Shown here in pieces: positions 1 through 7,638 of a stretch of DNA of 9,827 nucleotides. This DNA comes from Sinorhizobium sp. (GTDB lineage Bacteria; Pseudomonadota; Alphaproteobacteria; Rhizobiales; Rhizobiaceae): positions 1-9,827 of the forward strand of contig JAPSJG010000112.1 in assembly GCA_031178305.1 (NCBI GenBank). The letters run 5' to 3'. The notes beneath the pieces are model-generated. The model was not told the origin of the DNA, did no database searches, and saw nothing but the letters and a program-made list of their open reading frames with translations. Position numbers and translations under genes: made by a program. Each line of letters begins with the position of its first letter. Position 1 is the stretch's first letter.

Positions 1-304
1 AAAATCGCCACCTCGTCGGCGCCGGCAGCGACCGCCGCTTCGAAACCTCGCATATTGGGCGTCAACGCTGCGTAGCGCGTGCCGAAACGCCGCGCAATGC
101 CCGCCATCACGGCCGGCGCATCGGCCATTTGCGGCACCCAGCGGGGGCTGACGAAGCTCGTCACCTCGATCCGCTCGTAACCGCAATCGGAGAGCAGATC
201 GACGAGCCTGATCTTGTCGGCCGTATCCACTAGTCGAGCCTCGTTTTGAAGCCCGTCCCGCGGCGCCACTTCGACGATGGTGACCTGCTCGCATTCCTCG
301 GAAA

Positions 305-308
<4 letters not shown>
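1..308 (-). CDS. hmgL: Hydroxymethylglutaryl-CoA lyase, N-terminal part (cut by window edge)
   Basis: Last step of leucine degradation: cleaves 3-hydroxy-3-methylglutaryl-CoA to acetoacetate and acetyl-CoA in the cytoplasm. I translated the minus strand from an ATG at 308-306. It gives 102 residues beginning MISEECEQVTIVEVAPRDG, then SFVSPRWVPQMAD at residues 51-63; both are hallmarks of the HMG-CoA lyase branch of the DRE-TIM/HMGL family. Arg17-Asp18 match the active-site Arg-Asp pair that binds substrate and metal in characterised lyases. The rest of the barrel, with the catalytic His and the Cys loop, lies outside the window; the family is about 300 residues, so roughly one third is seen. 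The start overlaps the mccA stop as ATGA, and a strong GAGGAGG (316-322) lies 7 nt upstream inside mccA, so it is probably translationally coupled. Isopropylmalate/homocitrate synthase relatives are much less likely given the motifs and context. Confidence 0.95.
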
Positions 309-2293
<1,985 letters not shown>

Positions 2294-2309
2294 GGCCCTC
2301 TCTTCCGCT

Positions 2310-2693
2310 TCACTCAGCCGCCATCACTTCGACTTCGAGCAGCCAAGCGGTATCGAATATGCCGGTAACCACGACCGTCATCGCCGGCGCCAGCGCGCCG
2401 AGATACTCGTTGCGGATCTCCCGGTTCTCGATCACGTGCTGTCTGTCGGCAAGATAGGTCGTCACTTTGACAATATCCGTCTTCGACATGCCGGCGGCCT
2501 TCAATTGCGCATCCACGTTCAGCCAGACCTGGCGCGCCTGCGCCTCGAACCCCTCCGGCACGACATCGTCGGAATTCATCGGGACCTGGCCGCTGATGAA
2601 AAGCAGGCGCCGGAAACTCTCGATGCTGACCGCCTGCGAATAGCCGCCGCGTGGCTGTGGCGCGCTCAGGGCATTGATATTGTCCCGCTTCAT
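2310..2693 (-). CDS. RidA/YjgF/UK114-family protein lacking the deaminase arginine
   Basis: A 127-residue single-domain protein of the RidA (YjgF/YER057c/UK114) superfamily, which forms trimers with ligand sites at subunit interfaces. Family features are GYSQAVS (17-23), LLFISGQVPMN (30-40), QARQVWLNVDAQLKAAG (52-68) and LLEVEVMAAE at the end. In E. coli RidA, Arg105 binds the carboxylate of 2-aminoacrylate; the PAR motif reads PAM here (Met105), while the Glu at position 120 is kept with the same spacing. By family knowledge, members without this Arg lack imine/enamine deaminase activity, so the role is unknown. Its place between mccB (24 bp upstream) and mccA (16 bp downstream) in a leucine operon suggests an accessory role in branched acyl-CoA metabolism, which is inference only. 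Start ATG at 2693 has a GGGGG stretch just upstream as a possible ribosome site. Confidence 0.88.
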   Translation of the reverse strand: MKRDNINALSAPQPRGGYSQAVSIESFRRLLFISGQVPMNSDDVVPEGFEAQARQVWLNVDAQLKAAGMSKTDIVKVTTYLADRQHVIENREIRNEYLGALAPAMTVVVTGIFDTAWLLEVEVMAAE

Positions 2694-2717
2694 CTAAAGC
2701 CCCCATCCCTTGCCGGA

Positions 2718-4325
2718 TCACATCCTGAACAAACCGAACCGCGTCTCCTCGATCGGCGCGTTGAGCGCGGCCGAGAGCGACAGTGCCACCACCTCGCGGG
2801 TTTTGCGCGGATCGATGACGCCGTCGTCCCAAAGGCGCGCCGATGCGTAAAGCGGATGGCTCTGCCGCTCGAAGAGGTCGAGCACGGGTTTGCGAAACCG
2901 CGCCTCCTCCTCCTCGCTCCAGGGCGTGCCCGCTCGCCTCAATGCCTCCCCGCGCACAGTCGAGAGCACGCCCGCCGCCTGCTCACCGCCCATGACCGAG
3001 ATGCGGCTGTTCGGCCAGGTCCAGAGGAAACGCGGCGAGAAAGCCCGTCCGCACATGCCGTAGTTGCCCGCGCCGAAGGAGCCGCCGACGAGGAGGGTGA
3101 TCTTCGGCACATTCACGGTCGCGACCGCCGTCACCAGCTTGGCGCCGTGCTTGGCGATACCCTCGGTCTCGTATTTGCGCCCGACCATGAACCCGGTGAT
3201 GTTCTGAAGGAATACGAGCGGGATCCTGCGTTGGGCGCAGAGTTCGACGAAATGCGCGCCTTTCAGCGCCGACTCGGAGAACAGAACGCCGTTATTCGCG
3301 ACGAGGCCGACGGGCATGCCGTGGATATGAGCAAAGCCGCAGACGAGCGTGGTGCCGAAACGCGCCTTGAACTCGTCGAAGCGGGAGCCGTCGACGATAC
3401 GGGCGATGACCTCGCGGATTTCGTAGGGTGTCCTGAGATCGGCGGGAATGATACCGGAGATTTCATCCGGATCGTAGAGTGGCGGCTCCGGCTCGCGCAG
3501 TTCCACCGTAGACGGCTTCTCGCGATTGAGGGCCGAAACCACGCGGCGGGCGAGCGCCAGCGCATGTGCGTCGTCCCGCGCGAGGTGATCGGCGACGCCC
3601 GAGAGGCGCGTATGCACGTCGGCGCCGCCGAGATCCTCGGCCGAAACCACCTCGCCCGTCGCCGCGCGGACGAGCGGCGGGCCGCCCAGGAAGATGGTGC
3701 CCTGGCCCTCGACGATAATCGTCTCGTCCGACATGGCGGGCACATAGGCACCGCCCGCCGTGCAGGAACCCATGACCACCGCGATCTGGGGAATGCCGGC
3801 CGCCGACATGTTCGCCTGGTTGTAGAAGATGCGGCCGAAGTGATCGCGGCCGGGAAAGACCTCGTCCTGATTCGGCAGGTTCGCACCGCCGGAATCGACG
3901 AGGTAGACGCAAGGCAACCGGTTTTCCGCGGCGATCTCCTGTGCCCTCAAATGCTTCTTGACCGACATCGGATAGTAGGTGCCGCCTTTGACGGTCGGAT
4001 CGTTGCAGACGACCATGCATTCGCGGCCGGAAACGCGGCCGATGCCGGCGATCAGGCCTGCCGCCGGCGCATCGCCGTTGTACATGCCGTGAGCGGCCGT
4101 GGCGCCGATTTCGAGAAAGGGCGTGCCCGGATCGATGAGGTTAGCAACCCGGTCCCGCGGCAGGAGCTTGCCGCGACTGACATGACGATCACGCGCTTGC
4201 TCCCCGCCTCCGGCGGCGGCGAGCCGCACTGCCTCCTCCACCGTCGACATCGCTTCCGCTATCGCGGCGCGGTTTGCCTTGAACTCCTCCGAGGAGGGCG
4301 AAATGTGCGATCGCAATATTGTCAT
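2718..4325 (-). CDS. mccB: Methylcrotonyl-CoA carboxylase, carboxyltransferase (beta) subunit
   Basis: Transfers the carboxyl group from biotin on MccA to 3-methylcrotonyl-CoA, giving 3-methylglutaconyl-CoA. The 535 residues form the usual tandem crotonase-fold carboxyltransferase. The N-terminal half has CNDPTVKGGTYYPMSVKKH (107-125), YLVDSGGANLPNQDEVFPGR (141-160) and VMGSCTAGGAYVPAMSDE (184-201). The C-terminal half has GLVANNGVLFSESALKGAHF (340-359), FLQNITGFMVGRKYE (372-386) and LLVGGSFGAGNYGMCGRAFS (411-430). The glycine-rich SGGAN and GGSFGAG turns form the CoA/biotin oxyanion sites in this family. Wording such as YVPAMSDE and FMVGRKYE fits MccB better than propionyl-CoA carboxylase beta. 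Length is typical. The ATG at 4325 is preceded by GGGGGA a few bases upstream. It begins 38 bp after ivd and ends 24 bp before the RidA-like gene, consistent with one operon. Confidence 0.97.
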   Translation of the reverse strand: MTILRSHISPSSEEFKANRAAIAEAMSTVEEAVRLAAAGGGEQARDRHVSRGKLLPRDRVANLIDPGTPFLEIGATAAHGMYNGDAPAAGLIAGIGRVSGRECMVVCNDPTVKGGTYYPMSVKKHLRAQEIAAENRLPCVYLVDSGGANLPNQDEVFPGRDHFGRIFYNQANMSAAGIPQIAVVMGSCTAGGAYVPAMSDETIIVEGQGTIFLGGPPLVRAATGEVVSAEDLGGADVHTRLSGVADHLARDDAHALALARRVVSALNREKPSTVELREPEPPLYDPDEISGIIPADLRTPYEIREVIARIVDGSRFDEFKARFGTTLVCGFAHIHGMPVGLVANNGVLFSESALKGAHFVELCAQRRIPLVFLQNITGFMVGRKYETEGIAKHGAKLVTAVATVNVPKITLLVGGSFGAGNYGMCGRAFSPRFLWTWPNSRISVMGGEQAAGVLSTVRGEALRRAGTPWSEEEEARFRKPVLDLFERQSHPLYASARLWDDGVIDPRKTREVVALSLSAALNAPIEETRFGLFRM

Positions 4326-4363
4326 GGTTCCCCCAGCCCTTTGTCCAACCGCTCCGCCCTCTT

Positions 4364-5527
4364 CTACTTCGTCTCGGCAAAGAGCTCCCGCCCGATCAGC
4401 ATCCGCCGGATCTCGCTCGTGCCGGCGCCGATCTCGTAGAGCTTGGCGTCACGGAGCAGCCGGCCGGCCGGATAGTCGTTGGTATAGCCGTTGCCGCCGA
4501 GCGCCTGGATCGCCTCGAGCGCCATCGCCGTTGCCCTCTCGGCAGCGTAAAGGATGCATCCGGCGGCATCTTTGCGCGCCGTCTCGCCGCTATCGCAGGC
4601 GGCCGCCACGGCATAGACATAGGCGCGAGCCGCATTCATCGTCACGTACATGTCGGCGAGCTTGCCCTGCATCAATTGAAATTCGCCGATCGACTGGCCG
4701 AACTGCTTGCGCTCGTGGAGATAGGGGACGACCACATCGAGGCAAGCCGCCATGATGCCGAGCGGGCCTCCCGAAAGCACGACCCGCTCGTAATCAAGGC
4801 CGGACATCAGCACCTTGACACCCTCGCCGACCTTGCCAAGTACGTTCTCTTCGGGAACCTCGCAGTCCTTGAAAATCAGTTCGGAGGTATTGGACCCCCG
4901 CATTCCAAGCTTGTCGAGTTTCTGGCCGGGCGTGAAGCCGGGAAAGCTCTTTTGGACGATGAAGGCAGTGATGCCGCGCGGACCGGCAGTCGGGTCGGTC
5001 TTCGCATAGACGACCAGAACATCGGCGTCGGGTCCGTTGGTGATCCACATCTTGCTGCCGTTCAGCACATAGCGTACGCCGCGTTTCTCGGCCTTAAGCT
5101 TCATCGAGACGACGTCCGAGCCGGCGCCGGGCTCCGACATGGCGAGCGCCCCGACATGCTCGCCCGAAATCAGCTTCGGCAGATGTTGCGCCTTCTGCGC
5201 CGCATTGCCGTTGCGGTTGATCTGGTTGACGCAGAGATTGGAATGGGCGCCATAGCTAAGGCCCACCGAGGCGGAGGCGCGGCTGATCTCCTCCATGGCC
5301 ACGCAATGCGCGAGATAGCCGAGCCCGGCGCCGCCATAGTCCTCGTCTGCCGTGATCCCGAGCAGCCCAAGCTCACCCATCTCCTGCCAGAGCGGCGCCG
5401 GAAAGGCGTTGTTGCGGTCCGCCTCGTCGGCGAGCGGCGCAATTCGCTCGACCGCAAAGCGGCGCACGCTCTCGCGCAGCGCGTCGATGTCCTCGCCAAG
5501 GGCGAAGTTCAATCCACCTTGGAACAT
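4364..5527 (-). CDS. ivd: Isovaleryl-CoA dehydrogenase
   Basis: FAD-dependent acyl-CoA dehydrogenase that oxidises isovaleryl-CoA to 3-methylcrotonyl-CoA, passing electrons to electron-transfer flavoprotein. From the chosen start it has 387 residues. FAD/substrate motifs are ALAMSEPGAGSDV (127-139), WITNGPDADV (161-170) and QALGGNGYTNDYPAGRLLRD (341-360). The catalytic base of this subfamily sits in the GLDYERVVLSGGPLG stretch (243-257), here Glu247, matching Glu254 of human IVD. At the site where medium-chain dehydrogenases keep their Glu, this protein has IGAGTSEI (366-373) with Gly, the IVD pattern. An upstream ATG at 5542 would add five residues (MEEDG), but GGAGGAGG lies only 5 nt upstream of the ATG at 5527, so 5527 is preferred. 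First gene of the leucine operon; the promoter must lie in the 541-bp region upstream. Confidence 0.96.
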   Translation of the reverse strand: MFQGGLNFALGEDIDALRESVRRFAVERIAPLADEADRNNAFPAPLWQEMGELGLLGITADEDYGGAGLGYLAHCVAMEEISRASASVGLSYGAHSNLCVNQINRNGNAAQKAQHLPKLISGEHVGALAMSEPGAGSDVVSMKLKAEKRGVRYVLNGSKMWITNGPDADVLVVYAKTDPTAGPRGITAFIVQKSFPGFTPGQKLDKLGMRGSNTSELIFKDCEVPEENVLGKVGEGVKVLMSGLDYERVVLSGGPLGIMAACLDVVVPYLHERKQFGQSIGEFQLMQGKLADMYVTMNAARAYVYAVAAACDSGETARKDAAGCILYAAERATAMALEAIQALGGNGYTNDYPAGRLLRDAKLYEIGAGTSEIRRMLIGRELFAETK

Positions 5528-5532
5528 CCCGT

Positions 5533-5540
5533 CCTCCTCC
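5533..5540 (-). promoter_or_regulatory. Ribosome binding site deciding the ivd start
   Basis: On the minus strand GGAGGAGG is followed by 5 nt (ACGGG) and the ATG at 5527. The alternative ATG at 5542 overlaps the Shine-Dalgarno itself and has no comparable site upstream, so the shorter protein beginning MFQGGLNFAL is the likely product. Confidence 0.8.
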
Positions 5541-5551
5541 ATTGGCCGGTG

Positions 5552-5569
5552 GACGATCTCCTCATCGTC
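5552..5569 (-). repeat. Inverted repeat GACGAT/ATCGTC in the ivd leader
   Basis: Perfect 6-bp arms at 5552-5557 and 5564-5569 enclose 6 nt. Read in the transcribed direction the loop is GAGGAG, a Shine-Dalgarno-like sequence, 15 bases or so ahead of the real ribosome site. Direct reading of the sequence; function unknown. Confidence 0.55.
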
Positions 5570-5580
5570 GATCAGCCGGA

Positions 5581-5627
5581 CCGTGCGGCAATCCAGAGTG
5601 CTCGGGCAGCATGATACCGCCGCACGG
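5581..5627 (-). repeat. 9-bp inverted repeat CCGTGCGGC/GCCGCACGG in the ivd leader
   Basis: Arms at 5581-5589 and 5619-5627 are perfect and 29 nt apart. A 9-bp GC-rich pairing could form a stem in an mRNA leader if transcription begins upstream of 5650. No U-tract follows, so this is not a typical intrinsic terminator. Confidence 0.6.
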
Positions 5628-5629
5628 CT

Positions 5630-5645
5630 TTATCGCGAACGATAA
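5630..5645 (-). repeat. Short hairpin TTATCG-TTCG-CGATAA
   Basis: On the minus strand a 6-bp perfect stem (5630-5635 with 5640-5645) closes a TTCG tetraloop, a loop that tends to be stable in RNA. It directly adjoins the 9-bp repeat and could equally be a protein-binding palindrome in DNA. Confidence 0.5.
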
Positions 5646-5820
5646 CATCGCCGCCGGCTAATTTCCTTCCAAAGAGCCGGCCGCCCAAGCACGATCTCTA
5701 AAGTTGAGGCGGACGCGAATGGCAGAACAATGCTTTCGAGCGCGGGCAATGCCGTGGCGCCCTCACTCGTCCCGGCAACCAGGGCATCTGATTTTTCGTT
5801 ACGCACCTTGAAACTTGTTA

Positions 5821-5843
5821 CATTGGCCCATGAGGAACCAATG
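5821..5843. promoter_or_regulatory. Candidate operator: CATTGG-N11-CCAATG
   Basis: Perfect 6-bp arms at 5821-5826 and 5838-5843, with centres 17 bp apart, lie near the middle of the divergent region. Such spacing puts both halves on roughly adjacent turns of DNA, as for a dimeric regulator. Extra CATTGG-like hexamers occur at 5924-5929 and at 5540-5545 (CATTGG). Which protein binds, if any, is unknown; the adjacent XRE protein is the obvious first candidate. Confidence 0.35.
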
Positions 5844-6068
5844 CGAATCAAAATCGGAAACGGCCCCGACTTGCGCGGGGCGACGCCCATTACGGCCCGA
5901 TCCCCTCGGCGACGGCAGCATGGCATTGGCTTCGGGCAATAACACTGGCCGAAGGCGAGGAAAAAGTGCATTCCACTGCGGAAAATGGCTCGCAAAGATT
6001 GCATCGCTTCCCGTGTTCAAGCAAAATTATAAGCAAGCAACGAATGTGGAACCCGAGGAGAATAGCAT

Positions 6069-6518
6069 ATGAAGAAGGATCCCAATCCGATTGACGTTTT
6101 CGTCGGTTCGCGTGTGCGAATGCGCAGACTGTTGATCGGACTGAGCCAGGAGAAACTTGCCGATGGCCTGGGCATCACCTTCCAGCAGGTGCAGAAATAC
6201 GAGAAGGGCACGAACCGGATTGGCGCAAGCCGGCTGCAGGCGATCGCCGATATCCTCGGCGTTCACCCGAGCTTCTTCTTCCAGGAAGACGACAAGGCCG
6301 AACTGCGCGAGGCCGCAGCAGACATCCACGAGTCGCAGGAAATTTCATCTTTCGTCGCCTCGAAGGAAGGCATTGCTCTCAACAGGGCCTTCCTGAAGAT
6401 CGCCGATCCGCTCTTGCGGAAGAGGATCATATCGCTCGTTGCCGCCATGGCGCGCACGCCGGAGGCGGAACAGGCGATACCATTCGAAGCCCGCCATGCC
6501 GAGTCGCTGCATGGCTGA
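6069..6518 (+). CDS. XRE/Cro-C1 family transcriptional regulator (PraR/PhrR-like)
   Basis: A 149-residue cytoplasmic DNA-binding protein. Residues about 13-70 form a Cro/C1-type helix-turn-helix domain: VGSRVRMRRLLIGLSQEKLA, then LGITFQQVQKYEKGTNRIGA (34-53) and RLQAIADILGVHPSFFF (55-71). The SQEKLA and GITFQQVQKYEKGTNR wording is that of the rhizobial PraR/PhrR/SinR-like group, which includes regulators of stress and symbiosis-related genes. The remaining 80 residues are Ala/Glu-rich and probably helical, with no enzymatic domain. ATG at 6069 follows GAGGAG (6055-6060) by 8 nt. It diverges from the ivd operon and lies 54 bp upstream of tfuA in the same direction, so it could control either unit or itself. 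DNA-binding role is confident, targets unknown. Confidence 0.92.
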   Translation: MKKDPNPIDVFVGSRVRMRRLLIGLSQEKLADGLGITFQQVQKYEKGTNRIGASRLQAIADILGVHPSFFFQEDDKAELREAAADIHESQEISSFVASKEGIALNRAFLKIADPLLRKRIISLVAAMARTPEAEQAIPFEARHAESLHG

Positions 6519-6572
6519 CGTGTCCTATTGCGCCGTTGCGCGCGGCTGATACTCCATGAACCCGCAGCCCGC

Positions 6573-7289
6573 ATGAGAGTGGTCTTCGTCGGCCCGACGG
6601 TGCCCGACGCGGCGGAGATCGCCGGCGGGGCAATTTTAGTCCGCCCGCCCGCTACCCAGGGGGACATTCTTCGAGCCGTGCGCGACGGCGCCAACGCGAT
6701 CGGCCTGATCGACGGCAATTTCGAGCATGTCCCGCCGGTCTGGCACAAGGAGATATTGTTCGCTCTGTCCGAGGGCGTAACGGTCCTTGGCGCGGCAAGC
6801 ATGGGAGCCCTGCGTGCCGCCGAGTGCGATGCGTTCGGCATGGTCGGGATCGGCGCGATCTATCGTCAATATGCCACGGGCGAGACCGAGGACGATTCCG
6901 ACGTGGCGCTCCTGCACGCGCCGGAGGAGCTTGGCTATGCGCCGCTCACCCTTCCCCTCGTCAATGTCCGGGCGACGCTGCGGCGCCTCTCCGAACGGCG
7001 AACGATTGCGGCTGAGCACGCGGCAGCTGTCGCGCAGGCCGCGGCCAAGCTTTTCTACAAGGAGCGCAGCTGGTCCGCCATCATCACAGGCGCGCGGCTC
7101 CCGCCGGATGCGGAGCGCGATGCGCTGGCAACGAAGCTCCGCGCCGGTTACGTCGACCAGAAACGCGCGGACGCACTCGAACTCTTCGAAGAACTAGGTC
7201 GCATTTCCGGGCCCGGCCAATCGCAGCAGGAATGGACGTTCAATGCGACGAGTCTGTGGACGCGCCTGCGGGACCGAATCTACTGGTAA
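6573..7289 (+). CDS. tfuA: TfuA-like protein (YcaO-associated family), no YcaO in window
   Basis: TfuA was named from the Rhizobium trifolitoxin system. The family typically accompanies YcaO enzymes and is thought to help them install thioamides, as on methyl-coenzyme M reductase in methanogens. The 238 residues show the domain signature: MRVVFVGPTVPDA (1-12), IGLIDGNFEHVPPVWHKEI (43-61), GAASMGALRAAE (73-84), EDDSDVALLHAPEELGY (106-122) and PLVNVRATL (128-136). The C-terminal 100 residues are helical and less conserved. ATG at 6573 was chosen because the family begins with this motif; a TTG at 6528 would add 15 residues without homology. Neither start has a good Shine-Dalgarno. A six-codon frame (6556-6576, MNPQPA) stops across the ATG as ATGA. 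It follows the XRE gene by 54 bp, and no YcaO lies within the window. Family assignment firm; function here unknown. Confidence 0.9.
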   Translation: MRVVFVGPTVPDAAEIAGGAILVRPPATQGDILRAVRDGANAIGLIDGNFEHVPPVWHKEILFALSEGVTVLGAASMGALRAAECDAFGMVGIGAIYRQYATGETEDDSDVALLHAPEELGYAPLTLPLVNVRATLRRLSERRTIAAEHAAAVAQAAAKLFYKERSWSAIITGARLPPDAERDALATKLRAGYVDQKRADALELFEELGRISGPGQSQQEWTFNATSLWTRLRDRIYW

Positions 7290-7305
7290 AAATCCGACGC
7301 TTGGC

Positions 7306-7327
7306 ACCGGAGCCAAAGTACCGGTTT
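7306..7327 (+). terminator. Possible weak terminator after tfuA
   Basis: ACCGG (7306-7310) pairs with CCGGT (7321-7325) around a 10-nt loop and is followed by just two more T. It overlaps an alternative TTGGC/GCCAA stem. The position shortly after the tfuA stop fits, but the stem is short and the T-tract almost absent. Confidence 0.2.
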
Positions 7328-7481
7328 CCGACCGAAGCGAGAAGGCATCCAAGGCCACAAAACAGTCAGACTGAAAACCCGCTTATTCTCCGTCGCAGCG
7401 GAGCCCGCATCGAGACGTAACTTCCGGCCAGGTCACAGATGTCGCGCGAAGCTTTGTAAGCAGATGGCAGCCCACGGGCGC

Positions 7482-7506
7482 ACTCACATTCAGTGTGCCA
7501 GTGAGT
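7482..7506. repeat. Nested inverted repeat upstream of the receptor promoter
   Basis: ACTCAC (7482-7487) and GTGAGT (7501-7506) are perfect 6-bp arms; inside them CACA (7485-7488) and TGTG (7494-7497) form a second pairing. The end lies 26 bp ahead of the -35 element, a usual place for an activator. Binding protein unknown. Confidence 0.4.
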
Positions 7507-7532
7507 AACCATCAAACTATGCGCTCTATTTG

Positions 7533-7561
7533 TTGACAGAAAAAATCAAGTTATCTAACAC
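7533..7561 (+). promoter_or_regulatory. Probable promoter of the TonB-dependent receptor gene
   Basis: TTGACA (7533-7538) is a perfect -35 hexamer. The -10 is weaker: CTAACA/TAACAC at 7555-7561. Against the Sinorhizobium form CTTGAC-N17-CTATAT the spacing is exact (TTGAC ends 7537, CTAACA begins 7555), with three of six -10 bases matching. The surrounding stretch is AT-rich compared with the genes. It would give a leader of about 70 nt. Confidence 0.6.
7534..7548. promoter_or_regulatory. Candidate IRO box (RirA site) TGA-N9-TCA over the -35
   Basis: TGA (7534-7536), nine bases, TCA (7546-7548): a perfect fit to the IRO-box form known for the rhizobial iron regulator RirA, extended by one more pair to TTGA-N9-TCAA. 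It covers the -35 hexamer, so a bound protein would block RNA polymerase, and the gene downstream is an iron-siderophore receptor. The expected effect is repression when iron is plentiful. The motif is short, so position and context carry most of the weight. Confidence 0.6.
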
Positions 7562-7638
7562 CCCTTTGTGCCAACGCACTCAGCTCCCTGCAAAGCGAGC
7601 CGGCTGTCTTGGTTATTGGTTCTTAAAGGGGGCTGTGT

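Larger units (their letters stand above)
5528..6068. other. Divergent intergenic region between the ivd operon and the XRE-tfuA pair
   Basis: These 541 bases contain no recognisable gene; the open frames across them resemble no known family. They must hold the promoters for both divergent units. Visible structure: three perfect inverted repeats near the ivd side (5552-5569, 5581-5627, 5630-5645), a CATTGG/CCAATG inverted repeat in the middle (5821-5843), and an AT-richer stretch before the XRE gene, with TTATAA (6027-6032) as a weak -10 candidate lacking a convincing -35. CTTCGG (5930-5935) and CCGAAG (5949-5954) form a further weak pair. GTTAC occurs twice, 19 bp apart (5798, 5817). I found no clear sigma-70 pair for either direction and no convincing match to a MerR-type LiuR operator. 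Confidence 0.7.
7290..7638. other. Intergenic region between tfuA and the siderophore receptor gene
   Basis: These 349 bases lack a recognisable gene. The left half has weak hairpins after tfuA: TTGGC/GCCAA (7301-7316), overlapping ACCGG/CCGGT (7306-7325) followed by only TT, and CTCCG/CGGAG (7388-7403); none has a proper T-tract. The right half becomes AT-rich and carries the receptor promoter, the TGA-N9-TCA site and a nested inverted repeat. About 80 bases lie between the likely -10 and the ATG. Confidence 0.7.

Noticed and set aside
4319..5614. 431-codon plus-strand frame opposite ivd
   Set aside because: Fully antisense to a clearly recognised acyl-CoA dehydrogenase, with low-complexity composition and no family resemblance.
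5562..5648. 28-codon minus-strand frame (begins MLSFAIKPCGG) in the ivd leader, considered as a leucine attenuator peptide
   Set aside because: It has only three Leu and no run of regulatory codons, its start lacks a properly spaced ribosome site, and no terminator follows.
5630..6004. 124-codon minus-strand frame upstream of ivd
   Set aside because: No recognisable family, Arg/Cys-rich beginning and no ribosome site that I could see; it covers the divergent regulatory region.
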